Below the pieces are notes generated by a model. The model saw only the letters and a list, made by a program, of their open reading frames with translations, searched no databases and was not told where the DNA came from. 64,000 nt of DNA from Sphingomonas baiyangensis (GTDB lineage Bacteria; Pseudomonadota; Alphaproteobacteria; Sphingomonadales; Sphingomonadaceae). Shown here one piece after another: positions 45,016 to 54,044 of this stretch. Position 1 is the stretch's first letter, and every line of letters begins with the position of its first letter. The stretch covers positions 558,001-622,000 of the forward strand of contig NZ_SWKR01000001.1 of NCBI RefSeq assembly GCF_005144715.1, in the 5' to 3' direction. The position numbers were made by a program, and so were the translations under genes.

Positions 45016-45114
45016 TCAGGCAAAACCGATCGTGGCGCCATGGCACGCGACGATCGCGAGCGCGGTGAGCGCGAACGAAAGCGACGCGATCGCCAGGCTG
45101 CGGGCGGTCGACAC
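45016..45114 (-). CDS. Possible 32-aa small membrane peptide
   Basis: A GTG-initiated frame encodes VSTARSLAIASLSFALTALAIVACHGATIGFA, a single hydrophobic helix. It lies in the 115-bp gap between the VOC and GST genes on their strand. There is no clear ribosome binding site and no family match that I recognise, so it may be a chance frame. Confidence 0.2.
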   Translation of the reverse strand: MSTARSLAIASLSFALTALAIVACHGATIGFA

Positions 45115-45118
45115 CGCG

Positions 45119-45559
45119 TCAGGCCGCGGCCGGCGCCGCGCCCATCGCGTCGGCGGCGGCGGCCATGTCCATGAACATCGGCTCGAAGACGTGACCGTCG
45201 GGGTCGGCGAAGGCACGGCTGTACATGAAGCCCATATCCTGTGCGGGGCGCACATCGGCAGTGCCGCCCGCGTCGGCGGCGGCCTGCACTACCGCGTCTA
45301 CCGCCTCGCGACTGTCGAACGAGAGGCACAGCAGCGTCTCGGTCGTGGTGGCTGAATCGGCGATGGCGCGGCCTTCGGGCAGGAAGGTGGCGAAGAAGGC
45401 GCGGTCGAGCAGCATCACGCTGATCGTGTCGGACCAGACCATCGCCGAGGCCTGCTCGTTCGAGAACATCGCGTTCCGCGTGAAGCCGATGGCTTCGTAG
45501 AACGCCGTGGCACGCGCGACGTCCGCCACTGCCAGATTGACGAAAATCGATTTCTGCAC
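45119..45559 (-). CDS. VOC family protein (glyoxalase-like)
   Basis: The 146-aa protein reads VQKSIFVNLAVADVARATAFYEAIGFTRNAMFSNEQASAMVW, then FADPDGHVFEPMFMDMAAA, the standard VOC pattern. The start is the GTG at 45559, with GAGGAG about 6 nt upstream; no ATG suits the conserved KSIFVNLAV opening. It is the promoter-proximal gene of the operon and is divergent from the HxlR regulator across 61 bp. Its family is often annotated as glyoxalase or lactoylglutathione lyase; substrate unknown. Confidence 0.85.
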   Translation of the reverse strand: MQKSIFVNLAVADVARATAFYEAIGFTRNAMFSNEQASAMVWSDTISVMLLDRAFFATFLPEGRAIADSATTTETLLCLSFDSREAVDAVVQAAADAGGTADVRPAQDMGFMYSRAFADPDGHVFEPMFMDMAAAADAMGAAPAAA

Positions 45560-45583
45560 GGGTCGCTCCTCGATTCGCTTGCG

Positions 45584-45612
45584 TTGACGGTGCTGCGCCC
45601 CTTGGTTATTAA
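45584..45612 (+). promoter_or_regulatory. Sigma-70-type promoter for the HxlR regulator
   Basis: TTGACG (45584-45589) and TATTAA (45607-45612) are separated by exactly 17 bp, a good match to the housekeeping consensus. The AT-rich stretch at 45602-45620 stands out from the surrounding GC-rich sequence and is also the likely place of an HxlR operator. The transcript would start very close to the ATG at 45621, so translation might be nearly leaderless or begin at the in-frame ATG at 45636. Confidence 0.5.
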
Positions 45613-45620
45613 AAGCAACA

Positions 45621-46316
45621 ATGAAGTTAGAAAAGATGACGGATCGCATCGAAGGCAGGACGAAGCGCTGGTATCCCGACGCATGCGGCACCGCGCTCGC
45701 GCTCGAGTTCGTCGGCGAGCGCTGGTCGCTGCTCGTGATGCGCGAGCTGATGCTCGGGCCGCGCCGCTTCTCGGACCTGAAGGCCGACCTCACGGGCATC
45801 AGCGCCAATATCCTCACGCAGCGGCTGCAAGGGCTCGAGGCGGCGGGCATCGTCACGCGCGAGCGGCTGCCGCCGCCTGTCAATACGCAGGTCTATGCGC
45901 TCACGCCCTGGGGGTACGAGGCCGAACCCATCTTCCAGACGATGGGCCGCTGGGCGACGCGCTCGCCCGAACATGATCCGACGCTGCCCTTGTCACCGGT
46001 ATCGGCGATGCTCTCGCTGCGCACGATGATCCGCCCCGGCGGCGGCTATCCGCCGATGCTGCTGGGCTTCGGATTTCCGGGTGCCGGCTTCGTGGGAAGG
46101 CTCACCGCCGATGCGCTCGATATCGAGCGTGGCGATCCCGCCAAAGCCGATGTCGCGTTCGAAACCGACCCCACCACCTTTGTCGGCCTAGTCTATGGCA
46201 AGCGCCCGTTCGCCGATGCCGAGGCGGCCGGAACGCTGCGGCTGACGGGCGACCGCGCGGCGGCGGCGGCCTTTGTGGATCTGTTCGCGCTGCCGCCCAA
46301 GATCGCTCCCGGCTGA
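45621..46316 (+). CDS. HxlR family transcriptional regulator fused to an SCP2-like domain
   Basis: The 231-aa protein has an N-terminal HxlR winged helix (about 20-110), with CGTALALEFVGERWSLLVMRELMLGPRRFSDLKADLTGISANILTQRL. A C-terminal SCP2/sterol-carrier-like ligand pocket (about 135-225) follows, containing DVAFETDPTTFVGLVYGKRPFADAEAAGTLRLTGD. This fused form may sense a hydrophobic small molecule. It is divergent from the VOC/DUF1428/SRPBCC/GST operon and is its likely regulator. ATG at 45636 is an alternative start with a better leader. Confidence 0.87.
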   Translation: MKLEKMTDRIEGRTKRWYPDACGTALALEFVGERWSLLVMRELMLGPRRFSDLKADLTGISANILTQRLQGLEAAGIVTRERLPPPVNTQVYALTPWGYEAEPIFQTMGRWATRSPEHDPTLPLSPVSAMLSLRTMIRPGGGYPPMLLGFGFPGAGFVGRLTADALDIERGDPAKADVAFETDPTTFVGLVYGKRPFADAEAAGTLRLTGDRAAAAAFVDLFALPPKIAPG

Positions 46317-46388
46317 ACGCCGCGCGTTGCGTCCGCCGCCCGAGGGCCTATGTGTCAGCCGACCCGCCGACGACGAAAGCCCGCGTGC

Positions 46389-47393
46389 ATGAACGATCTG
46401 CCCAACACCCAGCCCGACAGCCGCGAGACGACGCTGCTCGAGGCGCCCGACCGGATGGTCAAGGTGCGCGAGCTGTTCGGCATCGATACCGACATGGAGG
46501 TGCCCGCGTTCAGCGAGGCTGACGAGCGCGTGCCCGATCTCGATCCCGCCTACGTCTTCGATGCCGACACGACGCTGGCGGTGCTGGCAGGCTTCGCGCA
46601 CAACCGCCGCGTCATGGTGCAGGGCTATCACGGCACCGGCAAGTCGACGCATATCGAACAGGTTGCGGCCCGCCTCAACTGGCCGTGCATCCGCATCAAC
46701 CTCGACGCGCATATCAGCCGCATCGACCTGATCGGCCGCGACGCGATCGTGCTGCGCGACGGCCAGCAGATCACCGAGTTCCGCGAAGGGTTGCTGCCCT
46801 GGGCGCTGCAGACGCCGACCGCCCTGGTGTTCGACGAATATGACGCCGGCCGCCCCGACGTGATGTTCGTCATCCAGCGCGTGCTCGAGACCGAGGGCAA
46901 GCTCACGCTGCTCGACCAGAACCGCGTCATCCGGCCCAATCCGTGGTTTCGCTTGTTCGCGACCGCCAATACCGTTGGCCTTGGCGACACCTCGGGGCTG
47001 TATCACGGCACCCAGCAGATCAACCAGGGCCAGATGGACCGCTGGAACATCGTCGTCACGCTCAACTATCTGCCCGCCGCCACCGAGGCGCAGATCGTGC
47101 TCGCCAAGTCGGGTGAATATGACAAGCCCGGCGGCAAGGCGGTGGTCGAGAACATGGTGCGCGTCGCCGACCTGACGCGCCGCGGCTTCGTCAATGGCGA
47201 CATCTCGACGGTCATGTCGCCGCGCACCGTCATCACCTGGGCGCAGAACGCACTGATCTTCGGCGATGTCGGCTTCGCCTTCCGCCTGTCTTTCCTCAAC
47301 AAGTGCGACGAGGCCGAACGCCCGCTGGTCGCCGAATATTATCAGCGCGTGTTCGGCAAGGACCTCCCCGAAAGCGTGGCGAGCAAGCGCTGA
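46389..47393 (+). CDS. cobS: Cobaltochelatase subunit CobS
   Basis: This 334-aa AAA+ ATPase works with CobT and CobN to insert cobalt into hydrogenobyrinate a,c-diamide in the aerobic B12 pathway. Walker [10 protein letters not shown] is at 79-87, Walker B LVFDEYD near 146-152, and sensor motifs follow ([10 protein letters not shown]). The ATG at 46389 gives the usual N-terminus of the family. A MntA-HepT pair lies between it and cobT, 13 bp downstream, instead of the direct cobS-cobT junction. The catalytic subunit CobN is not in this window. Confidence 0.93.
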   Translation: MNDLPNTQPDSRETTLLEAPDRMVKVRELFGIDTDMEVPAFSEADERVPDLDPAYVFDADTTLAVLAGFAHNRRVMVQGYHGTGKSTHIEQVAARLNWPCIRINLDAHISRIDLIGRDAIVLRDGQQITEFREGLLPWALQTPTALVFDEYDAGRPDVMFVIQRVLETEGKLTLLDQNRVIRPNPWFRLFATANTVGLGDTSGLYHGTQQINQGQMDRWNIVVTLNYLPAATEAQIVLAKSGEYDKPGGKAVVENMVRVADLTRRGFVNGDISTVMSPRTVITWAQNALIFGDVGFAFRLSFLNKCDEAERPLVAEYYQRVFGKDLPESVASKR

Positions 47394-47406
47394 GGCACGG
47401 CCGGGA

Positions 47407-47700
47407 ATGACACGCGCCGAAGCCCTGCAACGTCTGCGACACCACCGTGCCGAACTGAACGCGATGGGCATCGAGCATGTCGCGATCTTCGGATCGACAG
47501 CGCGTGGCGAGGCTGACGCGAAGTCGGACCTCGACCTGGCGATCAGATTGCGACCGGACGCTCGGCTTGGCTGGGATTTCTTCACGCTCGACGAGCGCGT
47601 TGGCTCGCTGCTCGGGGTGTCCGTCGACCTTGTTACCGAACCAGCATCTCGGACGCGGCTGCAGGCCGCCATAGATCGGGACCGAGTGGATGTTTTCTAG
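47407..47700 (+). CDS. mntA: MntA-type nucleotidyltransferase antitoxin
   Basis: The 97-aa protein is a minimal nucleotidyltransferase with the canonical GSX10DXD motif: Gly29-Ser30 and Asp41/Asp43 in FGSTARGEADAKSDLDLAI. In characterised MntA-HepT modules the antitoxin AMPylates a Tyr of the HEPN toxin and neutralises it. The toxin gene starts inside its last codons (11-bp overlap). Its codons (AGA, TTG, CGA, CTT, ATA) have more A/T-ending third positions than the neighbouring cob genes, a sign of acquisition. It sits 13 bp after cobS. Confidence 0.85.
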   Translation: MTRAEALQRLRHHRAELNAMGIEHVAIFGSTARGEADAKSDLDLAIRLRPDARLGWDFFTLDERVGSLLGVSVDLVTEPASRTRLQAAIDRDRVDVF

Positions 47701-48031
47701 CCGAACGGCCCTTCGGCTGCGCGACATCGTCGAGGATGTCGATCGCATCACGACCTTTCTGGGAGACGCCAGTCTGGACGTGTTCGTAGCCGACGAAAAA
47801 ACGCTGTTCGCGGTGGAGCGGCTGCTGCAGCGCATAACCGAGGCCGCTGTGCAGATCGATCCCGATGAGGCTGCGTCGATCGGCCCCGATCTACCCGTTG
47901 CCAAGATGCGCGCGCTCGGCAATCGGCTGCGGCATGAGTATCGCGAGGTCGATCGCCGCGTGATTGACGAGATCGCTCGCAACGAACTGCCGGCGTTGCG
48001 TGCCGCCTGCGTCGCCGCGATGGAACGCTGA
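47690..48031 (+). CDS. hepT: HepT-like HEPN-domain toxin (DUF86 family)
   Basis: The 113-aa all-helical HEPN protein pairs with the upstream MntA. HepT toxins are tRNA or RNA nucleases. The active-site HxY is present as His82-Glu-Tyr84 in [14 protein letters not shown]; Tyr84 is the expected AMPylation target. The Arg of the usual R-X4-H motif is replaced by Gly77 (GNRLRH), a variant also known among DUF86 proteins. Its stop and the cobT start overlap as TGATG (48029-48033), so toxin and chelatase subunit are translationally coupled. Confidence 0.8.
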   Translation: MFSSRTALRLRDIVEDVDRITTFLGDASLDVFVADEKTLFAVERLLQRITEAAVQIDPDEAASIGPDLPVAKMRALGNRLRHEYREVDRRVIDEIARNELPALRAACVAAMER

Positions 48032-49860
48032 TGCCCAATCAGTCCGATCTCGACCGCTTCCGCGACGTCCTCGCCGGCACCGCGCGTGCGATCGCGCGCG
48101 ATGGCGAGGTCGAGCTTTCGTTCACCGCCGATGCGCCGAGCCAGGCAGGGCGCAGCATCAAGGTGCCGATGCCCGGCCGCGCGCTGCCGGCCGAGCAGGT
48201 GGCCGAGGCGCGCGGCTTCGCCGATGGCTATGCCCTGCGGCTGCGCCATCACGACGTGATGAAGCACGCGCGCGCCGCGCCGCCCGAACCCGTGGCGCGC
48301 GCGGTGTTCGATGCGGTGGAGACCGCGCGCATCGAGGCGCTGGGCGCCGCCGGCTATGCGGGCGTCGCCGACAATCTCGCGTCGAGCCTCGAAATGCGGA
48401 TGCGCTCGGACCCGATCGCCCGCGCGCGCACCCGCGACGAGGTGCCGCTCTCGAGCGCGATCCAGCTCATGGTGCGCGAGCGCCTGACCGGCCGCGCCCC
48501 GCCCGCGGGCACGCTGCCGGGGCTCGCGCTCGTCGCCGACTGGATCGAGGAGAAGGCGGGCCGCGACCTCGATGCGATGGCGCTCGCGATCGACGATCAG
48601 GAAGCCTTCGCGCGCATCGTCGCGGCGCTGCTCGAGGATCTCGAACTTACCGAAGGCGAGATGGCGCCCGACGATGCCGACGAGGGCGGCGCCGAAGACG
48701 AGGGCACCGATGACAGCGAGCAGGACGAGGGCGAGGACGAAGGCGAGCAGGACCAGGGCGAGGGCCAGGTCGAGGCGCGCGGCGAGCAGCGCGAGAGCGA
48801 AAGCGACGCCGGCGAAGGCGAAAGCCGGCAGGCGCCCGATGACATGGACGCGATCGACGGCGATCCGGGGGAAGATGGCGAGGAAGGCATGCTGCCCGTC
48901 CGCCCCAACCGCCCGCTCTCCGATCTGCCGCCGCAATTCGACTATCGCGCCTTCACCACGCAATATGACGAGGTGATCGCCGCCACCGAGCTGTGCGATC
49001 CCGAGGAGCTGGTCCGGCTGCGCGCCTATCTCGACCAGCAGCTGCTGTCGTTGCAGGGCATCGTCACCAAGCTGGCCAACCGCCTCCAGCGCCGGCTGAT
49101 GGCGCAGCAGAGCCGGGCATGGGATTTCGACCAGGAGGAAGGGTTGCTCGATGCCGCGCGGCTGGCGCGCGTGGTGGTAAATCCCACCCAGTCGCTCAGC
49201 TACAAGGTCGAGCGCGACACCGATTTCCGCGACACCGTGGTCACGCTGCTCATCGACAATTCGGGCTCGATGCGCGGCCGCCCCATCTCGATCGCGGCGA
49301 TCAGCGCCGACATTCTCGCGCGCACGCTCGAGCGCTGCGGCGTCAAGACCGAGATATTGGGCTTTACCACGCGTGCGTGGAAGGGCGGGCAGGCGCGCGA
49401 CGCGTGGCTTGCCGCCGGCCGCCCGCCGCAGCCCGGCCGCCTCAACGACGTGCGCCACATCGTCTACAAACAGGCCGACGAGCCGTGGCGACGCGCACGC
49501 AAGTCACTCGGCCTGATGATGCGCGAGGGGTTGCTCAAGGAGAATATCGACGGCGAGGCACTGCTTTGGGCGCATGGCCGGCTGCTCGCCCGTCCCGAGG
49601 AGCGCCGCATCCTGATGGTCATATCGGATGGCGCGCCGGTCGATGATTCGACGCTCAGCGTCAATTCGGGCAGCTATCTCGAACGCCATCTGCGCCAGGT
49701 GATCGGCTGGATCGAATCGCGCTCGCCCGTCAGCCTCGTCGCCATCGGCATCGGTCACGACGTCACGCGCTATTATAACCGTGCCGTCACGATCATGGAC
49801 GTCGATCAGCTCGCCGGCACGATGATCGACCAGCTCGCCAGCCTGTTCGACGACGAATGA
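48031..49860 (+). CDS. cobT: Cobaltochelatase subunit CobT
   Basis: The 609-aa partner of CobS has an N-terminal domain, a long acidic Glu/Asp-rich linker at about 215-290 and a C-terminal von Willebrand factor A domain. The metal-dependent adhesion site DNSGSMRG is at 409-416, with [13 protein letters not shown] near 530. It acts with CobS and CobN to insert cobalt. Its ATG overlaps the hepT stop, and its own end overlaps the RHH gene by 4 bp. Close similarity to usual CobT length and domain order argues that the insertion left it intact. Confidence 0.94.
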   Translation: MPNQSDLDRFRDVLAGTARAIARDGEVELSFTADAPSQAGRSIKVPMPGRALPAEQVAEARGFADGYALRLRHHDVMKHARAAPPEPVARAVFDAVETARIEALGAAGYAGVADNLASSLEMRMRSDPIARARTRDEVPLSSAIQLMVRERLTGRAPPAGTLPGLALVADWIEEKAGRDLDAMALAIDDQEAFARIVAALLEDLELTEGEMAPDDADEGGAEDEGTDDSEQDEGEDEGEQDQGEGQVEARGEQRESESDAGEGESRQAPDDMDAIDGDPGEDGEEGMLPVRPNRPLSDLPPQFDYRAFTTQYDEVIAATELCDPEELVRLRAYLDQQLLSLQGIVTKLANRLQRRLMAQQSRAWDFDQEEGLLDAARLARVVVNPTQSLSYKVERDTDFRDTVVTLLIDNSGSMRGRPISIAAISADILARTLERCGVKTEILGFTTRAWKGGQARDAWLAAGRPPQPGRLNDVRHIVYKQADEPWRRARKSLGLMMREGLLKENIDGEALLWAHGRLLARPEERRILMVISDGAPVDDSTLSVNSGSYLERHLRQVIGWIESRSPVSLVAIGIGHDVTRYYNRAVTIMDVDQLAGTMIDQLASLFDDE

Positions 49861-50132
49861 CGCGCGTGGCCGCGCCTGACGGCGGCTTTGTCGGGCCGGT
49901 GAAGCGCTCGATCACGATCGCCGGGCACGCCTCGTCGCTCAGCCTCGAGCCCCCTTTCTGGCAGGCGCTCGAAGCCGCGGCGCGCGCACGCGGACTGCCA
50001 CTCTCGGCACTGGTCGCCGCGATCGATGCAGCGCGGATCGAAAGCGACGATCCGCCCAACCTGGCCAGCGCGATCCGCAGCTGGCTTCTGATCGACGCGC
50101 AGCGCACATCAGCCCGTTCGGTCACGACTTGA
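49857..50132 (+). CDS. Ribbon-helix-helix domain protein
   Basis: The 91-aa protein contains an RHH DNA-binding domain (about 15-60), with [42 protein letters not shown]. It shares an ATGA overlap with cobT and so is part of that operon, where this small gene is common in alphaproteobacteria. It converges on kdpE with an 11-bp overlap of coding ends. A regulatory role is possible; the target is unknown. Confidence 0.82.
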   Translation: MTRVAAPDGGFVGPVKRSITIAGHASSLSLEPPFWQALEAAARARGLPLSALVAAIDAARIESDDPPNLASAIRSWLLIDAQRTSARSVTT

Positions 50133-50796
50133 TCCGCAATCGATAGCCGATGCCGAGCTCGTTGCCGATCAACGAGCCGATGGGGGCCGGGCTTTCGAGC
50201 TTCTGCCGGAGGTTCCGGATGACGATGCGAAGATATTCGATCTTCGGGTCGTAGCCGCCCCAAACCCGCGCCAGGATCTGTTTGTGCGTGACGACGCGCC
50301 CGGGATGCTCGGCAAGCATGGCAAGGACTGCGAACTCCTTGCGTGTTAGATGGATTTCGGCACCCATGCGGCAGACCATGTGCCTCGACAGGTCGATCGT
50401 CACGTCTTCCGCCTCGACGACCATCTGCGCGTCCGTGTCGTACCGCCGCAGCGCTACGCGGAGCCGAGCCAGCAGTTCCTCGCTGTCGAACGGTTTGGTG
50501 ATATAGTCGTCGGCCCCGAGATCCAGCGCCGCGACCTTGTCGTCGGTCGTCTCGCGCGCCGATACCACCAGCAGCGCGATCGATCGTTCGCGCGCGATCA
50601 CCGGCACGAGCTCAAGGCCATCGCGTCCGGGCAGCCCCAGGTCGAGCAGCACCGCGTCGGGTCGCTGGCGCTCGAACGCGGCCAGCGCCGCGCGCGCATC
50701 GGCAGCTTCGGCAACGCCGTGACCCGCGCGTTCGAGCGCCTGGCGCAGCAGGCGGCGGATCGCCGGTTCGTCATCGACAATCAGTATCTGCGCCAT
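50122..50796 (-). CDS. kdpE: Potassium-response regulator KdpE
   Basis: The 224-aa OmpR/PhoB-type regulator activates kdp transcription under low K+ or osmotic stress. The receiver has Asp8/Asp9, the phosphoacceptor Asp52 in AVLLDLGLPG and Lys101 in YITKPF. The winged-helix C-domain has LTRKEFAVLAMLAEHPGRVVTHKQIL and YLRIVIRNLRQKLE. Its ATG overlaps the kdpD stop (TGATG), so sensor and regulator are coupled. Confidence 0.95.
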   Translation of the reverse strand: MAQILIVDDEPAIRRLLRQALERAGHGVAEAADARAALAAFERQRPDAVLLDLGLPGRDGLELVPVIARERSIALLVVSARETTDDKVAALDLGADDYITKPFDSEELLARLRVALRRYDTDAQMVVEAEDVTIDLSRHMVCRMGAEIHLTRKEFAVLAMLAEHPGRVVTHKQILARVWGGYDPKIEYLRIVIRNLRQKLESPAPIGSLIGNELGIGYRLRIKS

Positions 50797-53462
50797 CAGA
50801 CCTGCCCCTCGACGATGGGATCGCGAATGATGGCATCTGCCGGAAAACGGAGCGAAAAGGCCGCGCCGCGCTCGCCATCGTCGCGGTTGCGCGCCTCGAC
50901 GGCAATACCCATCGCTTCGGCGAACGCCTTGACGATGGCGAGACCCAGCCCCGTTCCGGTGGCCGCGCGATCCGAGCCGTCGAACCTGCGGAAGGTGTCG
51001 AACACCAGGTCTTCCTGCCCCGGCGGAAGTCCGGGCCCGCGATCGATAACCGAGAGCTGCAACGCCCCGTGACGATGCGTGCCGGCCACCCGGATTTCGG
51101 TGCCGGCATCGCCATAGCGCCCGGCATTGTCGAGCAGATTCAGAAGGCAATGGTGCAGGAGATGCGGATCGCAGCGCACGAGCGGCAGGTCGGGCGGCAC
51201 GTCGAGCCGGATCGCATGGCCGGTCAGCGCGGTGCGCGCGTCATGCGCGGCGCCGGTCACGGCATCGGCCAGGTCGACCGGCTCGATCGCCAGCGACAAT
51301 GCCCCCGCCTCGATCCGCGCCATATCGAGCAAGTTGGCGACGAAGCGATCAAGCCGGTTCGCTTCCTGCTCGATCGTGCCGATCAGCTGCGGCGTGACGC
51401 CGTGGCGCAATTCGGACGCCGCCGCCTTCACTGCGGTCAGCGGCGTCCGCAGATCGTGACCGACCGACGAGAGGAGCGCGCCGCGGAGCCGGTCGCGCGT
51501 CCGCATCGTCTCGACATCGCGCATTTCGCCTTCGAGACGCAGTCGTTCGAGCACCATGGCCGCCTGGTCGAGCAGATTGGTCAGCAAGGGCAGCTGGTCG
51601 GCGCGGATCGGGTCGGCGGTGCCGTCGCGCGCGATCCCGAACACGGCTAGCACCGTTCGGCCATGCGCGAGCGGATGAAACGCCCAGTCCGAAGCGGTGA
51701 GCGTGCCCGAGCCGCGTCCGGTCGTGGCCGAATGGTCGAACGCCCATTGCGCCGCCGCGAGATCGAGCGTGCCGAGCCGATGGTCGTTGCCGTCGGTCGT
51801 CTGCACCGCCAGCCCGGTCGGCCCCGCCGCCAGCAGCACGGTGTGGACGCGCAGGATGCGCCCGACCTCGACACAGATTGCCCGCCTGACGCTGGCATCG
51901 TCGGCAAGTTCGGCGAGCTCGCGCAGGAATCCCGTCAGCGCCGCGTTGGTCCGCGCGCTCTGGCTGGCGAGGTCGGCCTGCGCGCGCACGCGCGCTGCCA
52001 GATGGCTGGTGACGAAGGCGACGCCGAGGAGGACGAACACCGACACGACATTTTCGGGGTTGCTGATCGTGAAGGTGCCGGTCGGCGGCAGGAAGAAGAA
52101 ATTATAGGCAAGGCTGGACAGGAGACCCGCCATCAGACCGGTGCGAAGCCCGAACAGGCTGGCCGCAGCCATCACGGGTAGCAGATACAGCATGCCGACA
52201 TTGCCGAGGTTGAGAACCTGCGACAGCGCGATCGCCAGCGCGGTAACGCCGGCGATCATCGCGGTCGTCGCGGCATGGCCGGTGCGCGTTCCCCATTCGC
52301 CGCGACGCGGGCGCGCACGATCGGGGCGCGAGGTGGCTTCGTCGTTGGGCAGCACGTGCACGGTGACGCCGGGCGTTTCGCGCACCAGCCGGTCGACCAC
52401 CGATCCGTGTCGCAGCTCGAACCAGCGCGAGCGACGCGACTTGCCGAGGATCAGCTGCGTGGCGCGCGCATCGTGGAGGAACACCTTGATGCCGTCGACC
52501 ACGCTCGGCGCGGGCACCGTCGCCACGGCCGCGCCGAGCTGCGTCGCGAGCGTCATCGTCGCGGCGATCCGCGCGTGCTGCGCGTCGGTGAAGCCGGCGA
52601 CGCGCGGCGTCTCGATGAACAGCGCCGTCCACGGCCCGCGCAACCCGTCGGCAACGCGCTTGCCGGCGCGCACCAATCCGTCGGCGCCCGCCAGCTCGCT
52701 GATCGCCACGACGATCCGCTCGGCCCCCGCCCAGGTTCCCCCGACCCCGAGCGCACGGACATGCTCGAGCATCTGCGCATCCACCGCCTGCGCCGCGCGC
52801 GTCAGCGCCAGCTCGCGCAGCGCCGACAGGTTGGACTTCGAGAAGAAATGCTGGAGCGCGCGCGTCGCTTCCTGCGGCAGATAGACCTTGCCCGCCTTCA
52901 GCCGCTCGATCAGCTCATCGGGCGGAATGTCGACCACCTCGATCTCGGCGGCTTCGAGCACGCTGTCGGGCACCGTCTCGCGCACGCGGACGCGTGTGAT
53001 GCCGGCGACGATGTCGTTGAGGCTTTCGACATGCTGGATATTGACGGTGGAGTAGACGTCGATGCCCGCCGCCAGCAGCTCGGCAACGTCCTGATGGCGT
53101 TTCGGGTGGCGACTACCCGGCGCGTTGGTATGTGCCAGCTCGTCGACCAGCGCGAGGCGGGGACGACGCGCGAGCACGCCGTCGATATCCATTTCATGCA
53201 GCGTCCGCCCCTCATAGGCGACGGCGCGGCGCGGCATGATTTCCAGCCCGCGCGTCAACGCTTCGGTTTCGATGCGGCCGTGCGTCTCGACCACGCCGAT
53301 AACGACGTCGACGCCCTCCTTCGCGCGCGCCTTGCCCTCGGACAGCATCTCGAACGTCTTGCCGACGCCGGGTGCTGCACCGAGGAAGATCTTCAGCCGG
53401 CCGCGCCCTTCCTGCGCAGCCTGGCGCAGCAATGCCTGGGGGTCGGGCCGGCTGTCGTTCAT
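50796..53462 (-). CDS. kdpD: Sensor histidine kinase KdpD
   Basis: The 888-aa membrane sensor has the full architecture: an N-terminal KdpD domain with Walker [11 protein letters not shown] at 28-37, a USP-like domain to about 370, four clustered transmembrane helices at about 400-500, a GAF domain, and a kinase core with the phosphorylated His669 in [13 protein letters not shown]1 and G2 boxes follow ([24 protein letters not shown]). It overlaps kdpC by 4 bp and kdpE by 1 bp, so the whole kdpF-E set is one transcript. Confidence 0.96.
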   Translation of the reverse strand: MNDSRPDPQALLRQAAQEGRGRLKIFLGAAPGVGKTFEMLSEGKARAKEGVDVVIGVVETHGRIETEALTRGLEIMPRRAVAYEGRTLHEMDIDGVLARRPRLALVDELAHTNAPGSRHPKRHQDVAELLAAGIDVYSTVNIQHVESLNDIVAGITRVRVRETVPDSVLEAAEIEVVDIPPDELIERLKAGKVYLPQEATRALQHFFSKSNLSALRELALTRAAQAVDAQMLEHVRALGVGGTWAGAERIVVAISELAGADGLVRAGKRVADGLRGPWTALFIETPRVAGFTDAQHARIAATMTLATQLGAAVATVPAPSVVDGIKVFLHDARATQLILGKSRRSRWFELRHGSVVDRLVRETPGVTVHVLPNDEATSRPDRARPRRGEWGTRTGHAATTAMIAGVTALAIALSQVLNLGNVGMLYLLPVMAAASLFGLRTGLMAGLLSSLAYNFFFLPPTGTFTISNPENVVSVFVLLGVAFVTSHLAARVRAQADLASQSARTNAALTGFLRELAELADDASVRRAICVEVGRILRVHTVLLAAGPTGLAVQTTDGNDHRLGTLDLAAAQWAFDHSATTGRGSGTLTASDWAFHPLAHGRTVLAVFGIARDGTADPIRADQLPLLTNLLDQAAMVLERLRLEGEMRDVETMRTRDRLRGALLSSVGHDLRTPLTAVKAAASELRHGVTPQLIGTIEQEANRLDRFVANLLDMARIEAGALSLAIEPVDLADAVTGAAHDARTALTGHAIRLDVPPDLPLVRCDPHLLHHCLLNLLDNAGRYGDAGTEIRVAGTHRHGALQLSVIDRGPGLPPGQEDLVFDTFRRFDGSDRAATGTGLGLAIVKAFAEAMGIAVEARNRDDGERGAAFSLRFPADAIIRDPIVEGQV

Positions 53463-54031
53463 CGGGTCCCGGATGCGTCGAGCGCGCGGTTGAGCGCAAG
53501 CACGTTGACATGCGGTTCGCCGAGCAACGGGCGTTCGACTGCGGCTGCGACCAGCGCTTCGACCTGCGCCTCGGGCAGGCCGCGCACGCGCGCGACGCGC
53601 ACAACCTGTGCCCGCGCGGCCTCGGGCGAGAGATCGGGGTCGAGGCCCGATGCGCTCGCGGTCACGAGATCGGCGGGAATCGGGCCGCTAACGCCCTCGG
53701 CGCGGCGCCCTTCGACGTCGGCCGCGACACGATCTGCAAGCGTCTGGCTGGCCGGGCCGAGGTTCGAGCCGCCCGAAGCGAGGCCGTCATATCCCTCGCC
53801 AGCCGCCGAGGGGCGCGTCTGGAAATAGCGATCGGACGTGAACGCCTGCCCGACCACGCTCGACCCGATGACGCGGCCGTCCTGCTCGATGAGGCTGCCG
53901 TTCGCCTGCGCCGGAAACAGTGCCTGCCCGATGCCGGTCATCGCCAGCGGATAGGCGATGCCGAGCAGCGCAGCGAACAGCAGCGCCATCACGATCGCGG
54001 GACGCAGTGCGGACGTGAAATCCTTGCCCAT
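53459..54031 (-). CDS. kdpC: K+-transporting ATPase subunit C
   Basis: This 190-aa single-span subunit stabilises the KdpA-KdpB complex. It has one N-terminal transmembrane helix ([27 protein letters not shown]) and the conserved [17 protein letters not shown] and [25 protein letters not shown] blocks. It lies 13 bp after kdpB and overlaps kdpD by 4 bp. Confidence 0.95.
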   Translation of the reverse strand: MGKDFTSALRPAIVMALLFAALLGIAYPLAMTGIGQALFPAQANGSLIEQDGRVIGSSVVGQAFTSDRYFQTRPSAAGEGYDGLASGGSNLGPASQTLADRVAADVEGRRAEGVSGPIPADLVTASASGLDPDLSPEAARAQVVRVARVRGLPEAQVEALVAAAVERPLLGEPHVNVLALNRALDASGTR

Positions 54032-54044
54032 GTTCGAATACTCC

